Source: Chersky-840 sp963811775
GTDB taxonomy: Bacteria; Actinomycetota; Acidimicrobiia; Acidimicrobiales; UBA8190
Length of the DNA stretch: 64,000 bases
Direction: 5' to 3'
NCBI GenBank assembly: GCA_963811775.1
Contig: CAWESO010000001.1
Span: 62,001-126,000, forward strand
Each line of letters starts with the position of its first letter. The stretch's first letter is position 1. The notes beneath the pieces were generated by a model. That model saw only the letters and a program-made list of their open reading frames with translations, did no database searches and was not told the origin of the DNA. Below, piece by piece: positions 1 to 7,777 of the stretch. A program made the position numbers and the translations under genes.

Positions 1-130
1 GGCGACGGGTACGGACGCTGTTCTTCTTTTCGAGCAGATGGGACCGGTTGGCCTGGCGCCGGCGCAGTCGCCCCGTGCCCGTGACCTTGAAGCGCTTGGC
101 GGCGCCCCGGTCGGTCTTCATCTTCGGCAT
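1..130 (-). CDS. rpmI: 50S ribosomal protein L35 (partial, runs off left edge)
   Basis: The reverse strand reads MPKMKTDRGAAKRFKVTGTG, the classic L35 N-terminus, followed by a basic stretch RLRRRQANRSHLLEKKN. L35 is a small 23S-rRNA-binding protein of the large subunit. Only the first 43 codons are inside the window. The start ATG lies one base after the infC stop and has a GGAAGGA ribosome binding site inside the end of infC, so the two are co-translated. rplT (L20) would be expected beyond the left edge. Confidence 0.95.
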   Translation of the reverse strand, partial: MPKMKTDRGAAKRFKVTGTGRLRRRQANRSHLLEKKNSVRTRR

Positions 131-131
131 G

Positions 132-815
132 TCACGTTCCTTCCTGGCGTCCGGACCCTGCATCCCCCGTGGGCGCTGCTGGTGCCTCGGCGGGCGATCC
201 GCCGTTGCTGGCGACCACACCCGGGCTCGCCGGCGGAGCCGAGCGCGGGGCCCGAACATCGTCGTCGTGCTGCGCGGCCCGGGCGGCCGCCGACTGCTTG
301 GCCCGCTTGTCGGGCGCCAGCACCATGACCATGTTGCGGCCGTCGAGCCTCGGATCAGATTCCACTCGTGCCGTCCCGTCGACATGCTCCGCCACCCTGT
401 CGAGGATCCTCTTCCCCAACTCGGGATGGAAGACCTCTCGGCCTCGGAACATGATCGTGACCTTGACCTTGTGCCCTTCGTTCAGGAACTTGAGGACTTG
501 GCGGGTCTTGGTGTCGAAGTCTCCCGGACCGATCTTGGGCCGGTACTTCATCTCCTTGATCCCGACGCTCGTCGTCTTGCGCCTCGACTCCTTGGCTTTC
601 TGCGCCTCGTCGAACTTGTACTTGCCGTAATCCATGATCCGGCAGACGGGCGGGTTGGCCAGCGGGGCAACTTCGACCAGGTCCAGATCAAGTTGCCTGG
701 CGATGGCGAGGGCCTCGGGCAAGGGTCGTATCCCGAGCTGGAGGCCATCGGGATCCACCAGGCGCACATCACGCGCACGGATGCGGTCGTTGATCCGGAT
801 CTCGTTGGTCGTCAT
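132..815 (-). CDS. infC: Translation initiation factor IF-3
   Basis: IF-3 binds the 30S subunit, prevents premature 50S joining and proofreads the start codon. The 227-residue product has the N-terminal domain (NDRIRARDVRLVDPDG, then VCRIMDYGKYKFDEAQKAKE at about 58-77) and the C-terminal domain (KIGPGDFDTKT, VTIMFRGREVFHPELG). About 50 extra C-terminal residues are low-complexity Ala/Pro/Ser. The ATG at 815 has no ribosome binding site at normal distance. An in-frame ATC at 825-827 lies 9 bases after GGGAG, and infC often uses rare AUU/AUC starts, so the true start may be 827 (adding Met-Ala-Thr-Pro). It heads the infC-rpmI operon; see the leader hairpin at 852-873. Confidence 0.95.
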   Translation of the reverse strand: MTTNEIRINDRIRARDVRLVDPDGLQLGIRPLPEALAIARQLDLDLVEVAPLANPPVCRIMDYGKYKFDEAQKAKESRRKTTSVGIKEMKYRPKIGPGDFDTKTRQVLKFLNEGHKVKVTIMFRGREVFHPELGKRILDRVAEHVDGTARVESDPRLDGRNMVMVLAPDKRAKQSAAARAAQHDDDVRAPRSAPPASPGVVASNGGSPAEAPAAPTGDAGSGRQEGT

Positions 816-851
816 GGGTGTGGCGATGCGACATCACTCCCGTCGGTGCGG

Positions 852-873
852 GGCTCCGGGTCTCCCCGGAGCC
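852..873 (-). promoter_or_regulatory. Stem-loop in the infC leader
   Basis: A perfect 9-bp stem (GGCTCCGGG paired with CCCGGAGCC) closes a GAGA tetraloop on the infC strand, about 37 bases before the ATG. infC-rpmI-rplT leaders in other bacteria are sites of L20 or IF-3 feedback, so an RNA control element is plausible. The stem lacks a U-run. The sequence alone does not show which ligand, if any, it binds. Confidence 0.5.
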
Positions 874-1004
874 ATTAGTCGGAAGCGGGGCCGCTGCCCT
901 GGGCGTCCCGTCACGGACCCCATGCAAAACCCGGGCACCGTCACCGGTGGCGGGTGGGGGTCCGCCTGTGACGTGACCCCGCTTTCCCTATTGGCTCAAC
1001 GTTC

Positions 1005-1017
1005 TACGCTACCAGGC
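1005..1017 (+). promoter_or_regulatory. Leaderless-type -10 box for the DUF1844 gene
   Basis: TACGCT at 1005-1010 is followed by 7 bases and the GTG start at 1018. This places the predicted transcription start on or beside the start codon. There is no good -35 and no ribosome binding site. The same geometry recurs at about nine other genes in the window. Confidence 0.5.
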
Positions 1018-1503
1018 GTGAGCAGCCTCTGGACACCTGAGGGAGAGCACCGGGTACAGCCCGCCGGCGACGCCGGAACCCCGTCGGGCCCGCCCCCCGC
1101 ACCCCCGCGCCCCGGTGGCGACGGCGCGCCCGGGCCCGGCGCCGGCGGGCCCGACGACGCTGCGCCCGACGAGCTCGACCTCGACTCCCTCGACCCTGAG
1201 GAACGGGCCGAACTTGCCGGTCGGCTCGACGAGCTGCGCCGCCAGCTGCTCGGCACGCCGGCGGAGATTGTCGTGGCCAACCACGCCTACGGGCTGTTCG
1301 AATTGGCCGCCATCCACCTCTCGCAACAGCCGCCCCGACGCGACGAGGCGCGCCTGGCCGTCGACGCCATGGCCGCCCTCGTCGAGGGGCTCGCCGGACG
1401 CCTCGGTGAGGCGGAACGCTCCTTGCTCGACGCCCTGGCGCAGATCCGCCTGGCCTTCGTCCAGATCAACGAGTCCTCGGGGCCCGAGAACCCAGAGGCC
1501 TGA
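1018..1503 (+). CDS. DUF1844 domain-containing protein
   Basis: The 161-residue product starts at a GTG. The first ~55 residues are Pro/Gly/Asp-rich and look disordered. The rest is helical: LDELRRQLLGTPAEIVV, then FELAAIHLSQ at about 100, then LAVDAMAALVEGLAGRLGEA, the DUF1844 pattern. This family sits next to infC in many actinobacteria, which matches its divergent position here. Molecular role unknown. The longer upstream ORF in this frame overlaps infC on the other strand, so I took the GTG at 1018, which also has a leaderless-type -10 box. Confidence 0.75.
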   Translation: MSSLWTPEGEHRVQPAGDAGTPSGPPPAPPRPGGDGAPGPGAGGPDDAAPDELDLDSLDPEERAELAGRLDELRRQLLGTPAEIVVANHAYGLFELAAIHLSQQPPRRDEARLAVDAMAALVEGLAGRLGEAERSLLDALAQIRLAFVQINESSGPENPEA

Positions 1504-1519
1504 TCCCGGTCTCCGGGGA
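1504..1519. terminator. Short hairpin between convergent genes
   Basis: CCCGG (1505-1509) pairs with CCGGG (1513-1517) across a TCT loop, in the 20-base gap between the stops of the DUF1844 gene (+) and the cold-shock-like gene (-). It could act as a small bidirectional terminator. There is no T-tract, as is common in high-GC actinobacteria. Confidence 0.3.
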
Positions 1520-1523
1520 CGGG

Positions 1524-1763
1524 TCACTCCGGCCCGACCGGCGTGATGGCACGCGCCTCGTCGTGGCCACCGTGCCCGGCGGCGACGACGAACACGACGC
1601 GCGTGCCCACCTCGACCGTCCTCGTCCCGTCGGACAGCGCGGTGCAGTGAAAGCGGTAGCTCGAGCCGTCCTCGGCGCGCACCATGCCCAGGCCGCGCGG
1701 GTCGTCGAAGGCGGTGACCACCCCCGTCCTCGGGGCCCGGAGGCCGCCGCGCGCGTGGGTCAC
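1524..1763 (-). CDS. Small cold-shock-domain-like protein
   Basis: A 79-residue protein starting at GTG. It reads GVVTAFDDPRGLGMVRAEDG then YRFHCTALSDGTRTVEVGTR, matching the beta-barrel layout of CspA-type RNA-binding domains. The RNP1 aromatic motif is weak: GLGMV replaces the usual GYGFI. The end (AGHGGHDEARAITP) also fits the last strand of the fold. It begins 13 bases after the hisG stop and is probably the last gene of that transcript. A nucleic-acid-binding role is inferred from the fold only. Confidence 0.6.
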   Translation of the reverse strand: MTHARGGLRAPRTGVVTAFDDPRGLGMVRAEDGSSYRFHCTALSDGTRTVEVGTRVVFVVAAGHGGHDEARAITPVGPE

Positions 1764-1776
1764 GGCCGTCTGCGGC

Positions 1777-2652
1777 TCAATGGACGATCTTGGAGATGGG
1801 GAGCTCGATGATGTCGGTCGCGCCCCGGTCCTTGAGGGCGGGGATCAACACGTTCACCTCCGCCTTGGGCACCACCGTCTCCACCGCGTACCCCGCTCCC
1901 CCCGACAGCTCCGACACCGTCGGGGACTTGAGCGCCGGGAGCACCGACACCACGTCGTCGAGCTTGGTCCCGGCCACGTTGAGCTTGAGCAGGACCTTTC
2001 CCCGGGCCTCGAGCGCCCCCTGCAGCAACGTCATGAGGTGCCCCATGGCCAGGCGCTTGGCCGGATCCGAGGCCGCCATCGGGTTGGCGATCAATTCCGT
2101 GCGCGACACGAGCAGGGTCTCGACGATGCGCAACCTCGCCGCCGCCAGGGCCCGACCGGTCTCGGTGATCTCCACCACGGCGTCGGCGATGTCGGGGATC
2201 TTGGCCTCCGTGGCGCCGTAGGACATACGGATCTCGGCGTGGACGCCGTGCTTCTCGAGCACCCGCCGCGTGAGCTCTGGGTACTCCGTCGACACACGCG
2301 CCCCCGGAGGCAGATCGGCGATGGTCGACACCGGGGAATCCTGGGCCACGGCGAGGACGACGCGGATGGGGTTCGACGTCGCCTTCGAGTACGCGAGCTC
2401 GCCCAGTGACACGACGTCGGCGCCGGTCTCCTCGATCCAGTCGCGGCCGGTGATGCCCAGGTCGAAATTGCCCTCGGCCACGTATCCGGGGATCTCCTGG
2501 GGCCGCAGGATCCGGACCTCGTCGACGCGGGGGTCGTCGATGCCGGCGCGGTACTCGACGTCGGACCCCCTCACCACGGCGAGGTCGGCCGCCGCGAACA
2601 GATCGAGCGTCGCCTTTTCGAGCGATCCCTTGGGCAGGACCAGCCTCAGCAT
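1777..2652 (-). CDS. hisG: ATP phosphoribosyltransferase (long form)
   Basis: HisG catalyses the first step of histidine synthesis, joining ATP and PRPP. The 291-residue protein starts MLRLVLPKGSLEKATLDLF. It has the periplasmic-binding-like catalytic fold (FDLGITGRDWIEETGADV; EIRMSYGATEAKIPDIADAV, with the PRPP loop near EITETGRAL). A C-terminal ACT-like regulatory domain from about 215 onward (SPTVSELSGGAGYAVE) marks the histidine-inhibited hexameric form that needs no HisZ. The ATG is preceded by AGGGGGAT. hisE, which often precedes hisG in actinobacteria, is not here; ribH lies immediately upstream. Confidence 0.96.
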   Translation of the reverse strand: MLRLVLPKGSLEKATLDLFAAADLAVVRGSDVEYRAGIDDPRVDEVRILRPQEIPGYVAEGNFDLGITGRDWIEETGADVVSLGELAYSKATSNPIRVVLAVAQDSPVSTIADLPPGARVSTEYPELTRRVLEKHGVHAEIRMSYGATEAKIPDIADAVVEITETGRALAAARLRIVETLLVSRTELIANPMAASDPAKRLAMGHLMTLLQGALEARGKVLLKLNVAGTKLDDVVSVLPALKSPTVSELSGGAGYAVETVVPKAEVNVLIPALKDRGATDIIELPISKIVH

Positions 2653-2671
2653 GTCGATCCCCCTGGGGCGC

Positions 2672-3220
2672 TCACCGGGCCGGCTCCGACGCCGGCGCCG
2701 GCAGCTGCCGGAGCAGGTCGGCCATCTCCAGCGCGGTCACGGCCGCTTCGTACCCCTTGTTGGCCTCACCGGGGGGGCACCGGTCGAGCGCCTGCTGCAC
2801 GGTGTCGGTGGTGAGCACGCCGAAGACGACCGGTGTGCCGGTCTCGAGAGCGGCACGTTGCAGTCCCGACGCGCACTGCCCCGCCACGAAGTCAAAGTGG
2901 GCGGTGTCGCCGCGGATCACCACCCCGAGTGCCACCACGGCGTCGATCCACGGTGACTCGGCCAGGCGCATGGCCGCCAGCGGCAGCTCGAAGGCTCCGG
3001 GCACCCAGGCCACGGTCACGGTGTCGAGCCCGACGCCGTTCGCCTCGAGCCCGGCGAGCGTGCCATCGAGCAGGCGCTGCGTGACCCCCCCGTTGAACTT
3101 GGCGCAGACCACGGCCACGCGGGCGTCGCCTTTCGCCTCCCCGGCATGGGACCGTCCCACCCGCCGCGCCACGGCGTCGACGGCGGTCGCCGACAGGTCC
3201 GTGGCGTCAGAGCGCGTCAT
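2672..3220 (-). CDS. ribH: 6,7-dimethyl-8-ribityllumazine synthase
   Basis: RibH condenses 5-amino-6-ribitylaminouracil with 3,4-dihydroxy-2-butanone 4-phosphate, the penultimate step of riboflavin synthesis, and usually forms icosahedral shells. Family motifs are VAVVCAKFNGGVTQRLLDG (substrate loop), VPGAFELPLAAMRLAE, ALGVVIRGDTAHFDFV (with the catalytic His) and NKGYEAAVTALEMADL. The first ~30 residues are an extra unstructured tail. The start overlaps the end of ribBA by 14 bases, so translation is coupled. Confidence 0.96.
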   Translation of the reverse strand: MTRSDATDLSATAVDAVARRVGRSHAGEAKGDARVAVVCAKFNGGVTQRLLDGTLAGLEANGVGLDTVTVAWVPGAFELPLAAMRLAESPWIDAVVALGVVIRGDTAHFDFVAGQCASGLQRAALETGTPVVFGVLTTDTVQQALDRCPPGEANKGYEAAVTALEMADLLRQLPAPASEPAR

Positions 3221-4439
3221 CGTCGTCGAGGCCTTCCATGAAGTGGCCCAGGCGTTCGCGTTTGGTCCGCAGGTAGGCGATGTTCTCGGGGTTCGAGTGC
3301 AGCATGAGCGGGACCCGCTCCACGATGTCGAGCCCGAAGCCCTCGAGCCCGCCGTACTTGGTGGGGTTGTTGGTCATGAGGCGCATGGTCGTGACCCCGA
3401 GGTCGACGAGGATCTGAGCCCCGATCCCGTACTCCCGGTTGTCGACGGGCAGGCCCAGCTCCAGGTTGGCGTCCACGGTGTCGTGACCCTGCTCCTGGAG
3501 GTTGTAGGCCCGCAGCTTGTGGGCGAGCCCGATGCCGCGACCCTCGTGGCCGCGCAGGTAGACCACCACGCCGGTCCCCTCCTTGGCGATCAGGCGGATG
3601 GCCTCGGTCAGCTGTGGACCGCAGTCGCAGCGCAGCGACCCGAAGGCGTCACCGGTGAGGCACTCCGAGTGCACCCGCACGAGCACGTCGCTCTTGCCCC
3701 TGACCTCGCCCCGGACCACGGCGAGGTGGTGTTCACCGTCGAGCTCCGACTCGTAGACGTACCCGGCGAAGTCACCGAACTCCGTGGGGATGCGGGCCGG
3801 CCCGGCGATGCACTCCACCAGCTTGTCCTTGTGGCGCCGGTACCGGATCAGATCCGCGATGGTGATGAGCCGCAGTCCGTGGATCTCGGCGAACTGCTCG
3901 AGCTCGGGCAGACGGGCCATGCGGGTCTTGTCGGCCGACACGAGCTCACACAGCACCCCGGCCGGGTACAGGCCCGCCGCCGCCACCAGGTCGACGGTGG
4001 CCTCGGTGTGACCGGCGCGCTTCAACACGCCACCGCGCTTGTAGCGGAGGGGGAAGATGTGGCCGGGCCGGTTGAGCTCGCTCGGACGGGTGTGCGGGTC
4101 GATGAGCGCGTGGATGGTCGAGGTGCGGTCCTCGGCCGAGATCCCCGTGGTGGTCCCGTGCCCGTAGTCGACGCTCACGGTGAAGGCGGTGCGCTGTGAC
4201 TCGGTGTTCTCGCTGACCATGAGCGGGAGGTCAAGCTCGTCGGCCCGCTCGGGCAGCAGGGGCACGCAGATCACGCCCGAGGTGTGGGCCAGGAAGAAGG
4301 CGATCTTCTCGGGCGTGACCGCTTCGGCCGCCATGACGAGGTCGCCCTCGTTCTCACGGTCCTCGTCGTCGACCACGACGACGATCTCGCCGCGGCGGAT
4401 CGCCTCGATGGCGTCCTCGATCTCACTGAAGGTCGTCAT
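3207..4439 (-). CDS. ribBA: Bifunctional DHBP synthase / GTP cyclohydrolase II
   Basis: A 410-residue fusion. Residues 1-~200 are 3,4-dihydroxy-2-butanone 4-phosphate synthase (VVDDEDRENEGDLVMAAEA, then GTTTGISAEDRTSTI and HTEATVDL). Residues ~205-400 are GTP cyclohydrolase II (VRVHSECLTGDAFGSLRCDC with zinc cysteines, then LRGHEGRGIGLAHKL and LMTNNPTKYGGL). Together they make both precursors of lumazine. I chose the ATG at 4437-4439 because it forms an ATGA overlap with the ribD stop and begins MTTFSEIEDAIEAIRRGE; the longer upstream ORF lies inside ribD. Confidence 0.97.
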   Translation of the reverse strand: MTTFSEIEDAIEAIRRGEIVVVVDDEDRENEGDLVMAAEAVTPEKIAFFLAHTSGVICVPLLPERADELDLPLMVSENTESQRTAFTVSVDYGHGTTTGISAEDRTSTIHALIDPHTRPSELNRPGHIFPLRYKRGGVLKRAGHTEATVDLVAAAGLYPAGVLCELVSADKTRMARLPELEQFAEIHGLRLITIADLIRYRRHKDKLVECIAGPARIPTEFGDFAGYVYESELDGEHHLAVVRGEVRGKSDVLVRVHSECLTGDAFGSLRCDCGPQLTEAIRLIAKEGTGVVVYLRGHEGRGIGLAHKLRAYNLQEQGHDTVDANLELGLPVDNREYGIGAQILVDLGVTTMRLMTNNPTKYGGLEGFGLDIVERVPLMLHSNPENIAYLRTKRERLGHFMEGLDDDDAL

Positions 4440-5491
4440 AACGACACTGCGCCGGCGTCGCTGTCGGCGAGGCGGGGGGCGAGCTCGACGCGCACGTCGG
4501 CACCGAGCATGGCGACCGACACGATCCGCCCACGCCACAGGTCTTCGACCCGCGGCGCCCCGGGACCGCCGAACATGGGCACGCCGTCGTCGCCGCCGAA
4601 CAGCGCCGGCGCCAGATAGAGCACGTAGCGGTCCACGACCCCGGCCCCGTGAAAGGCGTGGGCGACGCGCGCGCCACCTTCGACCAGGACCTGCAGCACG
4701 CCCTTGGCACCGAGCTCGTCGAGCACCGCCCCGGGCTCGCCCGCCATTTCCAGCGTGGGGTGGACCTTGGCTCCGTCGGGCGCCCGACCGAGGACCACGC
4801 GCAGCGGCTGGTGGTCGGGGACCGGCTCGACGCGCACCGTGAGCTCGGGGTCGTCGGCACGGACCGTCCCGGCGCCGACGAGCACGGCGTCAGACAGCGC
4901 CCGCAGGCGGTGCGCGTCGGCCCGGGCCTCGTCCCCGGTGATCCAGCGCGCCGTGCCGTCGGGGGCGGCGAGCCGCCCGTCGAGCGTGGCGGCGAGCTTC
5001 AGCACCACCCAGGGCCGTCCCGTGGCCCGGTGCTTCAGGTAGGGGGCGAGGAGCTCGGCGGCCTCGTCGCCCGCCACCCCCACGTCGACGGCGATCCCGT
5101 GCTCGCGCAGCGCCGCGACCCCTCGGCCCGAGACCTGGGGGTCGGGGTCGATCACGCCCACCACCACTCGTGTCACCCCGGCCGCGGTGACGGCCCCCGT
5201 GCACGGGGGGGTGCGACCGTGGTGGGAGCACGGCTCGAGCGTCGTGTAGAGCGTGGCACCCCGGGCCCGCTCGCCCGCCGCCGCCAGTGCCACCACTTCG
5301 GCATGCGGCCCTCCCGGCGGCGCCGTCGCCCCGTCGAAGCAGTCACCGTCGGGGGTGACCACCACGGCGCCCACCCACGGATTGGGAGACGTGCGCGCCC
5401 GGACCGAAGCCGCCAACGCGAGCGCCCTGCGCATGGCGGCAAGATCTTCGTCCCGGGTGGCCGACCCGGGTGGCTCCTGGGAGGCCGTCAT
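4436..5491 (-). CDS. ribD: Bifunctional riboflavin deaminase/reductase
   Basis: RibD deaminates and then reduces the pyrimidine intermediate of riboflavin synthesis. The N-terminal deaminase has SPNPWVGAVVV, the zinc/catalytic HAE (GGPHAEVVAL) and PCSHHGRTPPC. The C-terminal reductase (from ~150) has VLKLAATLDGRLA, WITGDEARADAHRLRA and LVEGGARVAHAF. 351 residues is normal length. It overlaps ribBA by ATGA and follows rpe by 12 bases. No ribE (riboflavin synthase) lies in the cluster, although it usually sits between ribD and ribBA. Confidence 0.96.
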   Translation of the reverse strand: MTASQEPPGSATRDEDLAAMRRALALAASVRARTSPNPWVGAVVVTPDGDCFDGATAPPGGPHAEVVALAAAGERARGATLYTTLEPCSHHGRTPPCTGAVTAAGVTRVVVGVIDPDPQVSGRGVAALREHGIAVDVGVAGDEAAELLAPYLKHRATGRPWVVLKLAATLDGRLAAPDGTARWITGDEARADAHRLRALSDAVLVGAGTVRADDPELTVRVEPVPDHQPLRVVLGRAPDGAKVHPTLEMAGEPGAVLDELGAKGVLQVLVEGGARVAHAFHGAGVVDRYVLYLAPALFGGDDGVPMFGGPGAPRVEDLWRGRIVSVAMLGADVRVELAPRLADSDAGAVSL

Positions 5492-5503
5492 GGGACCACG
5501 AGT

Positions 5504-6187
5504 CTACTTGGCCCCGTCTCCTTGGCCTCCGGGCAGGGCTTTTTCTCCGGCCGCCCGGATCCGGCGCGCCGCCTCCCACGGGTGCTCGTCGGCGAAGATG
5601 GCCGAGCCGGCCACGAGCACGCGCGCCCCGGCTCGCACCACCGCACCGGCGGTGTCCTCGTCGATCCCCCCGTCGACCTCGAGCTCGGCGCCGAGCCCGC
5701 GCCGGTCGAGCTCGGACCGGGTGCGGGCGATCTTGGGCAGGACCTCCTCCATGAACTTCTGGCCGCCGAAGCCGGGGTGGACGGTCATGCACAGGATCAG
5801 GTCGGCCTCGGCCAGGAACGGGTCGATGGCGTCATAGGGGGTCTCCGGGTTGACCGCCAGCCCGGCGCGCAACCCGAGGCCCTTGGCCTGCGCCAGCAAC
5901 GCGGCGGTGTCGCCCACCTCGACGTGCACGGTGCAGCCGTCGGCACCGGCCCGCCGGAACGCCTCGAGGAATTCCCCCGGGTTGGTCATCATCAGGTGAC
6001 AGTCGAAGAACAGCCCCGTGTGCCGCCGCAACGACTGCACGACGGGTGGCCCGATGGTCAGGTTGGGCACGAAGTGCCCGTCCATGACGTCGACGTGCAG
6101 CCAGTCGGCCTCGGGAGCGACGGCCCCGACGGCCTCGGCCAGGCTGCCGAAGTCCGCCGACAGCACCGAGGGGGCGATCCGCAGCAT
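5504..6187 (-). CDS. rpe: Ribulose-phosphate 3-epimerase
   Basis: Rpe interconverts ribulose 5-phosphate and xylulose 5-phosphate, supplying the ribulose 5-phosphate used by RibBA next door. The TIM-barrel motifs are clear: IAPSVLSADFGSL, WLHVDVMDGHFVPNLTIG (metal ligands), HLMMTNPGEF, MTVHPGFGGQKFMEE, and ELEVDGGIDEDTAG then VAGSAIF. I took the ATG at 6185-6187, giving the usual start MLRIAPSVLSADF and 227 residues; the longer ORF only adds unrelated sequence overlapping fmt. Confidence 0.96.
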   Translation of the reverse strand: MLRIAPSVLSADFGSLAEAVGAVAPEADWLHVDVMDGHFVPNLTIGPPVVQSLRRHTGLFFDCHLMMTNPGEFLEAFRRAGADGCTVHVEVGDTAALLAQAKGLGLRAGLAVNPETPYDAIDPFLAEADLILCMTVHPGFGGQKFMEEVLPKIARTRSELDRRGLGAELEVDGGIDEDTAGAVVRAGARVLVAGSAIFADEHPWEAARRIRAAGEKALPGGQGDGAK

Positions 6188-6198
6188 CGCCGCCGAGC

Positions 6199-7113
6199 CT
6201 ATCGGCGCTCCTCCTCGTCCCCGAGCCTCTCGCCCGCCTCCACCGGCACGCCGCGGCGCCACGCCGAGGCCGCCATGGGACGCCGGCCCGCCGGCTGGAC
6301 GACGAGCAGCTCGAGCACGCCGTCGCCGGTGCGGACCGTGGTGCCCTCGAGCGCGCCCGGTTCGTCGCTGGCGCGCTGGGGTTGCGCCGTCGACGACACC
6401 CCCACCCCGGCCACGGCATCGAGCACGAGCAGGCGCGCTCCGCGCCACGTCGTCCAGGCCCGGTCCAGGCGCACCACGCGCTCGAGCGCGACGGCCGGGC
6501 GCGCCCAGTCGAGGCGGAGCTCCTCGGGCCGGAGCTTCTCGGCGTAGGTCACCTCCCCCCGCTGGGCCGTGCCGGCACCGAGCGCGTCGACGCCCGGCGC
6601 GAGGGTCTGCACGAGCAGCTGCGCCCCGATGTCGGCCAGGCGGGCCGTGAGGGCCGTGGCGTGTTCACGCCCCCCGATCGCGACCCGGCGGGTGGCGAGC
6701 ACGGGCCCGGTGTCGAGGCCCTCCTCGAGCCGCATGACACAGACGCCGGTCTCGGTGTCGCCGGCGAGCAGGGCCCGCTCCACCGGCGCCGCCCCGCGCC
6801 AGCGCGGCAGCAGGGAGAAGTGCAGGTTCACCGTGGGGAGCACCCCCAACGTGCCCGCCGGGACGATTCGGCCGTAGGCCACGACGACGCCCAGCTCCGC
6901 GGCTGCGGTCGTGACGTCGTCGAGCCGGTCCGTGACCCGCAGCCCCCGGTCGAGAGCGGCGCGCTTGGTGGGACTGGGTGTGGCCGTCGAGCCACGGCCC
7001 CGGCGCGTGTCGGCCCGGCTCACCACCAGGGCCACGTCGTGGCCCGCGTCGACGAGCGCCTCGAGCGCCACCGCGGCGGCGGGGGGTGTGCCCAGAAAGA
7101 CCAGACGGGCCAC
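6199..7113 (-). CDS. fmt: Methionyl-tRNA formyltransferase
   Basis: Fmt transfers a formyl group from 10-formyl-THF to initiator Met-tRNA. The 304-residue protein opens MARLVFLGTPPAAAVALEAL. It carries the catalytic signature NLHFSLLPRWRGAAPVERAL (Asn-His-Ser region near 96-115) followed by GDTETGVCVMRLEEGLDTGP. A C-terminal OB-like tRNA-binding domain follows (YAEKLRPEELRLDWARPA, then RAWTTWRGARLLV). It works with Def, encoded 15 bases upstream in the same transcript. In many relatives rsmB lies after fmt; it is absent here. Confidence 0.95.
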   Translation of the reverse strand: MARLVFLGTPPAAAVALEALVDAGHDVALVVSRADTRRGRGSTATPSPTKRAALDRGLRVTDRLDDVTTAAAELGVVVAYGRIVPAGTLGVLPTVNLHFSLLPRWRGAAPVERALLAGDTETGVCVMRLEEGLDTGPVLATRRVAIGGREHATALTARLADIGAQLLVQTLAPGVDALGAGTAQRGEVTYAEKLRPEELRLDWARPAVALERVVRLDRAWTTWRGARLLVLDAVAGVGVSSTAQPQRASDEPGALEGTTVRTGDGVLELLVVQPAGRRPMAASAWRRGVPVEAGERLGDEEERR

Positions 7114-7128
7114 CGGGGCGGCGCGCCG

Positions 7129-7698
7129 CTACAGGCCGGTGTGCCGGGCGGGGCGTGCCTCGGGGCCGAGCAAGCGCAACCCGTCGGGGTCGGGCAAGCC
7201 GAGCGCGCGCGTCCGCAGGATGCGCTTGGCCTCCTTGCGTTGGTCCTCGTCGAGGCGCTCGACGAGCAGCACCCCGTCGAGATGGTCGACCTCGTGCTGG
7301 AAGACGCGGGCCAGGTATTCGTCGGCTTCGACCGAGAGCTCGTTCCCGTCGAGGTCGTAGCCGGTGAGATGCACCTCTTTGGGGCGCACGATGGGCCACG
7401 ACAGGCCGGGCACCGAGAGACACCCCTCGTCGAAGGTCCACTCGCCGCGCGACTCGGCGAGCACCGGGTTCACCACGGTGACCGGGCCCTCCCCGTCGCC
7501 GATGTCGTAGACGAACATGCGCTTCTGCACACCGACCTGGGGCGCGGCCAGGCCCACGCCGGGCGCCTCGTACATCGTCTGGGCCATGTCGTCGGCGAGC
7601 TGCTTGAGCGTCCCGTCGATGGCGTCGACGTCGGCCGCCCGTTGGCGCAGGACCGGGTCCCCGTACTGGCGGATGGTGTACCTCGACATGGCGGTCAT
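7129..7698 (-). CDS. def: Peptide deformylase
   Basis: Def removes the N-formyl group from nascent proteins, reversing the mark added by Fmt. All three metal-site motifs are present: GVGLAAPQVG, EGCLSVPG and QHEVDHLDG. The body begins YTIRQYGDPVLRQRA. Two starts are close: ATG at 7698 (Met-Thr-Ala-Met-Ser) and ATG at 7689 (Met-Ser-Arg-Tyr). Neither has a clear ribosome binding site, so the start is uncertain by three codons. The C-terminal tail after LLGPEAR is variable. Confidence 0.93.
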   Translation of the reverse strand: MTAMSRYTIRQYGDPVLRQRAADVDAIDGTLKQLADDMAQTMYEAPGVGLAAPQVGVQKRMFVYDIGDGEGPVTVVNPVLAESRGEWTFDEGCLSVPGLSWPIVRPKEVHLTGYDLDGNELSVEADEYLARVFQHEVDHLDGVLLVERLDEDQRKEAKRILRTRALGLPDPDGLRLLGPEARPARHTGL

Positions 7699-7777
7699 CG
7701 TACCGGGGCCGCTCGGGGGGCCGGCGCTGGCGCGCGGCGGCATCGGGTCGCGACCGTCGGGGACCGGTGGCGCCGGC

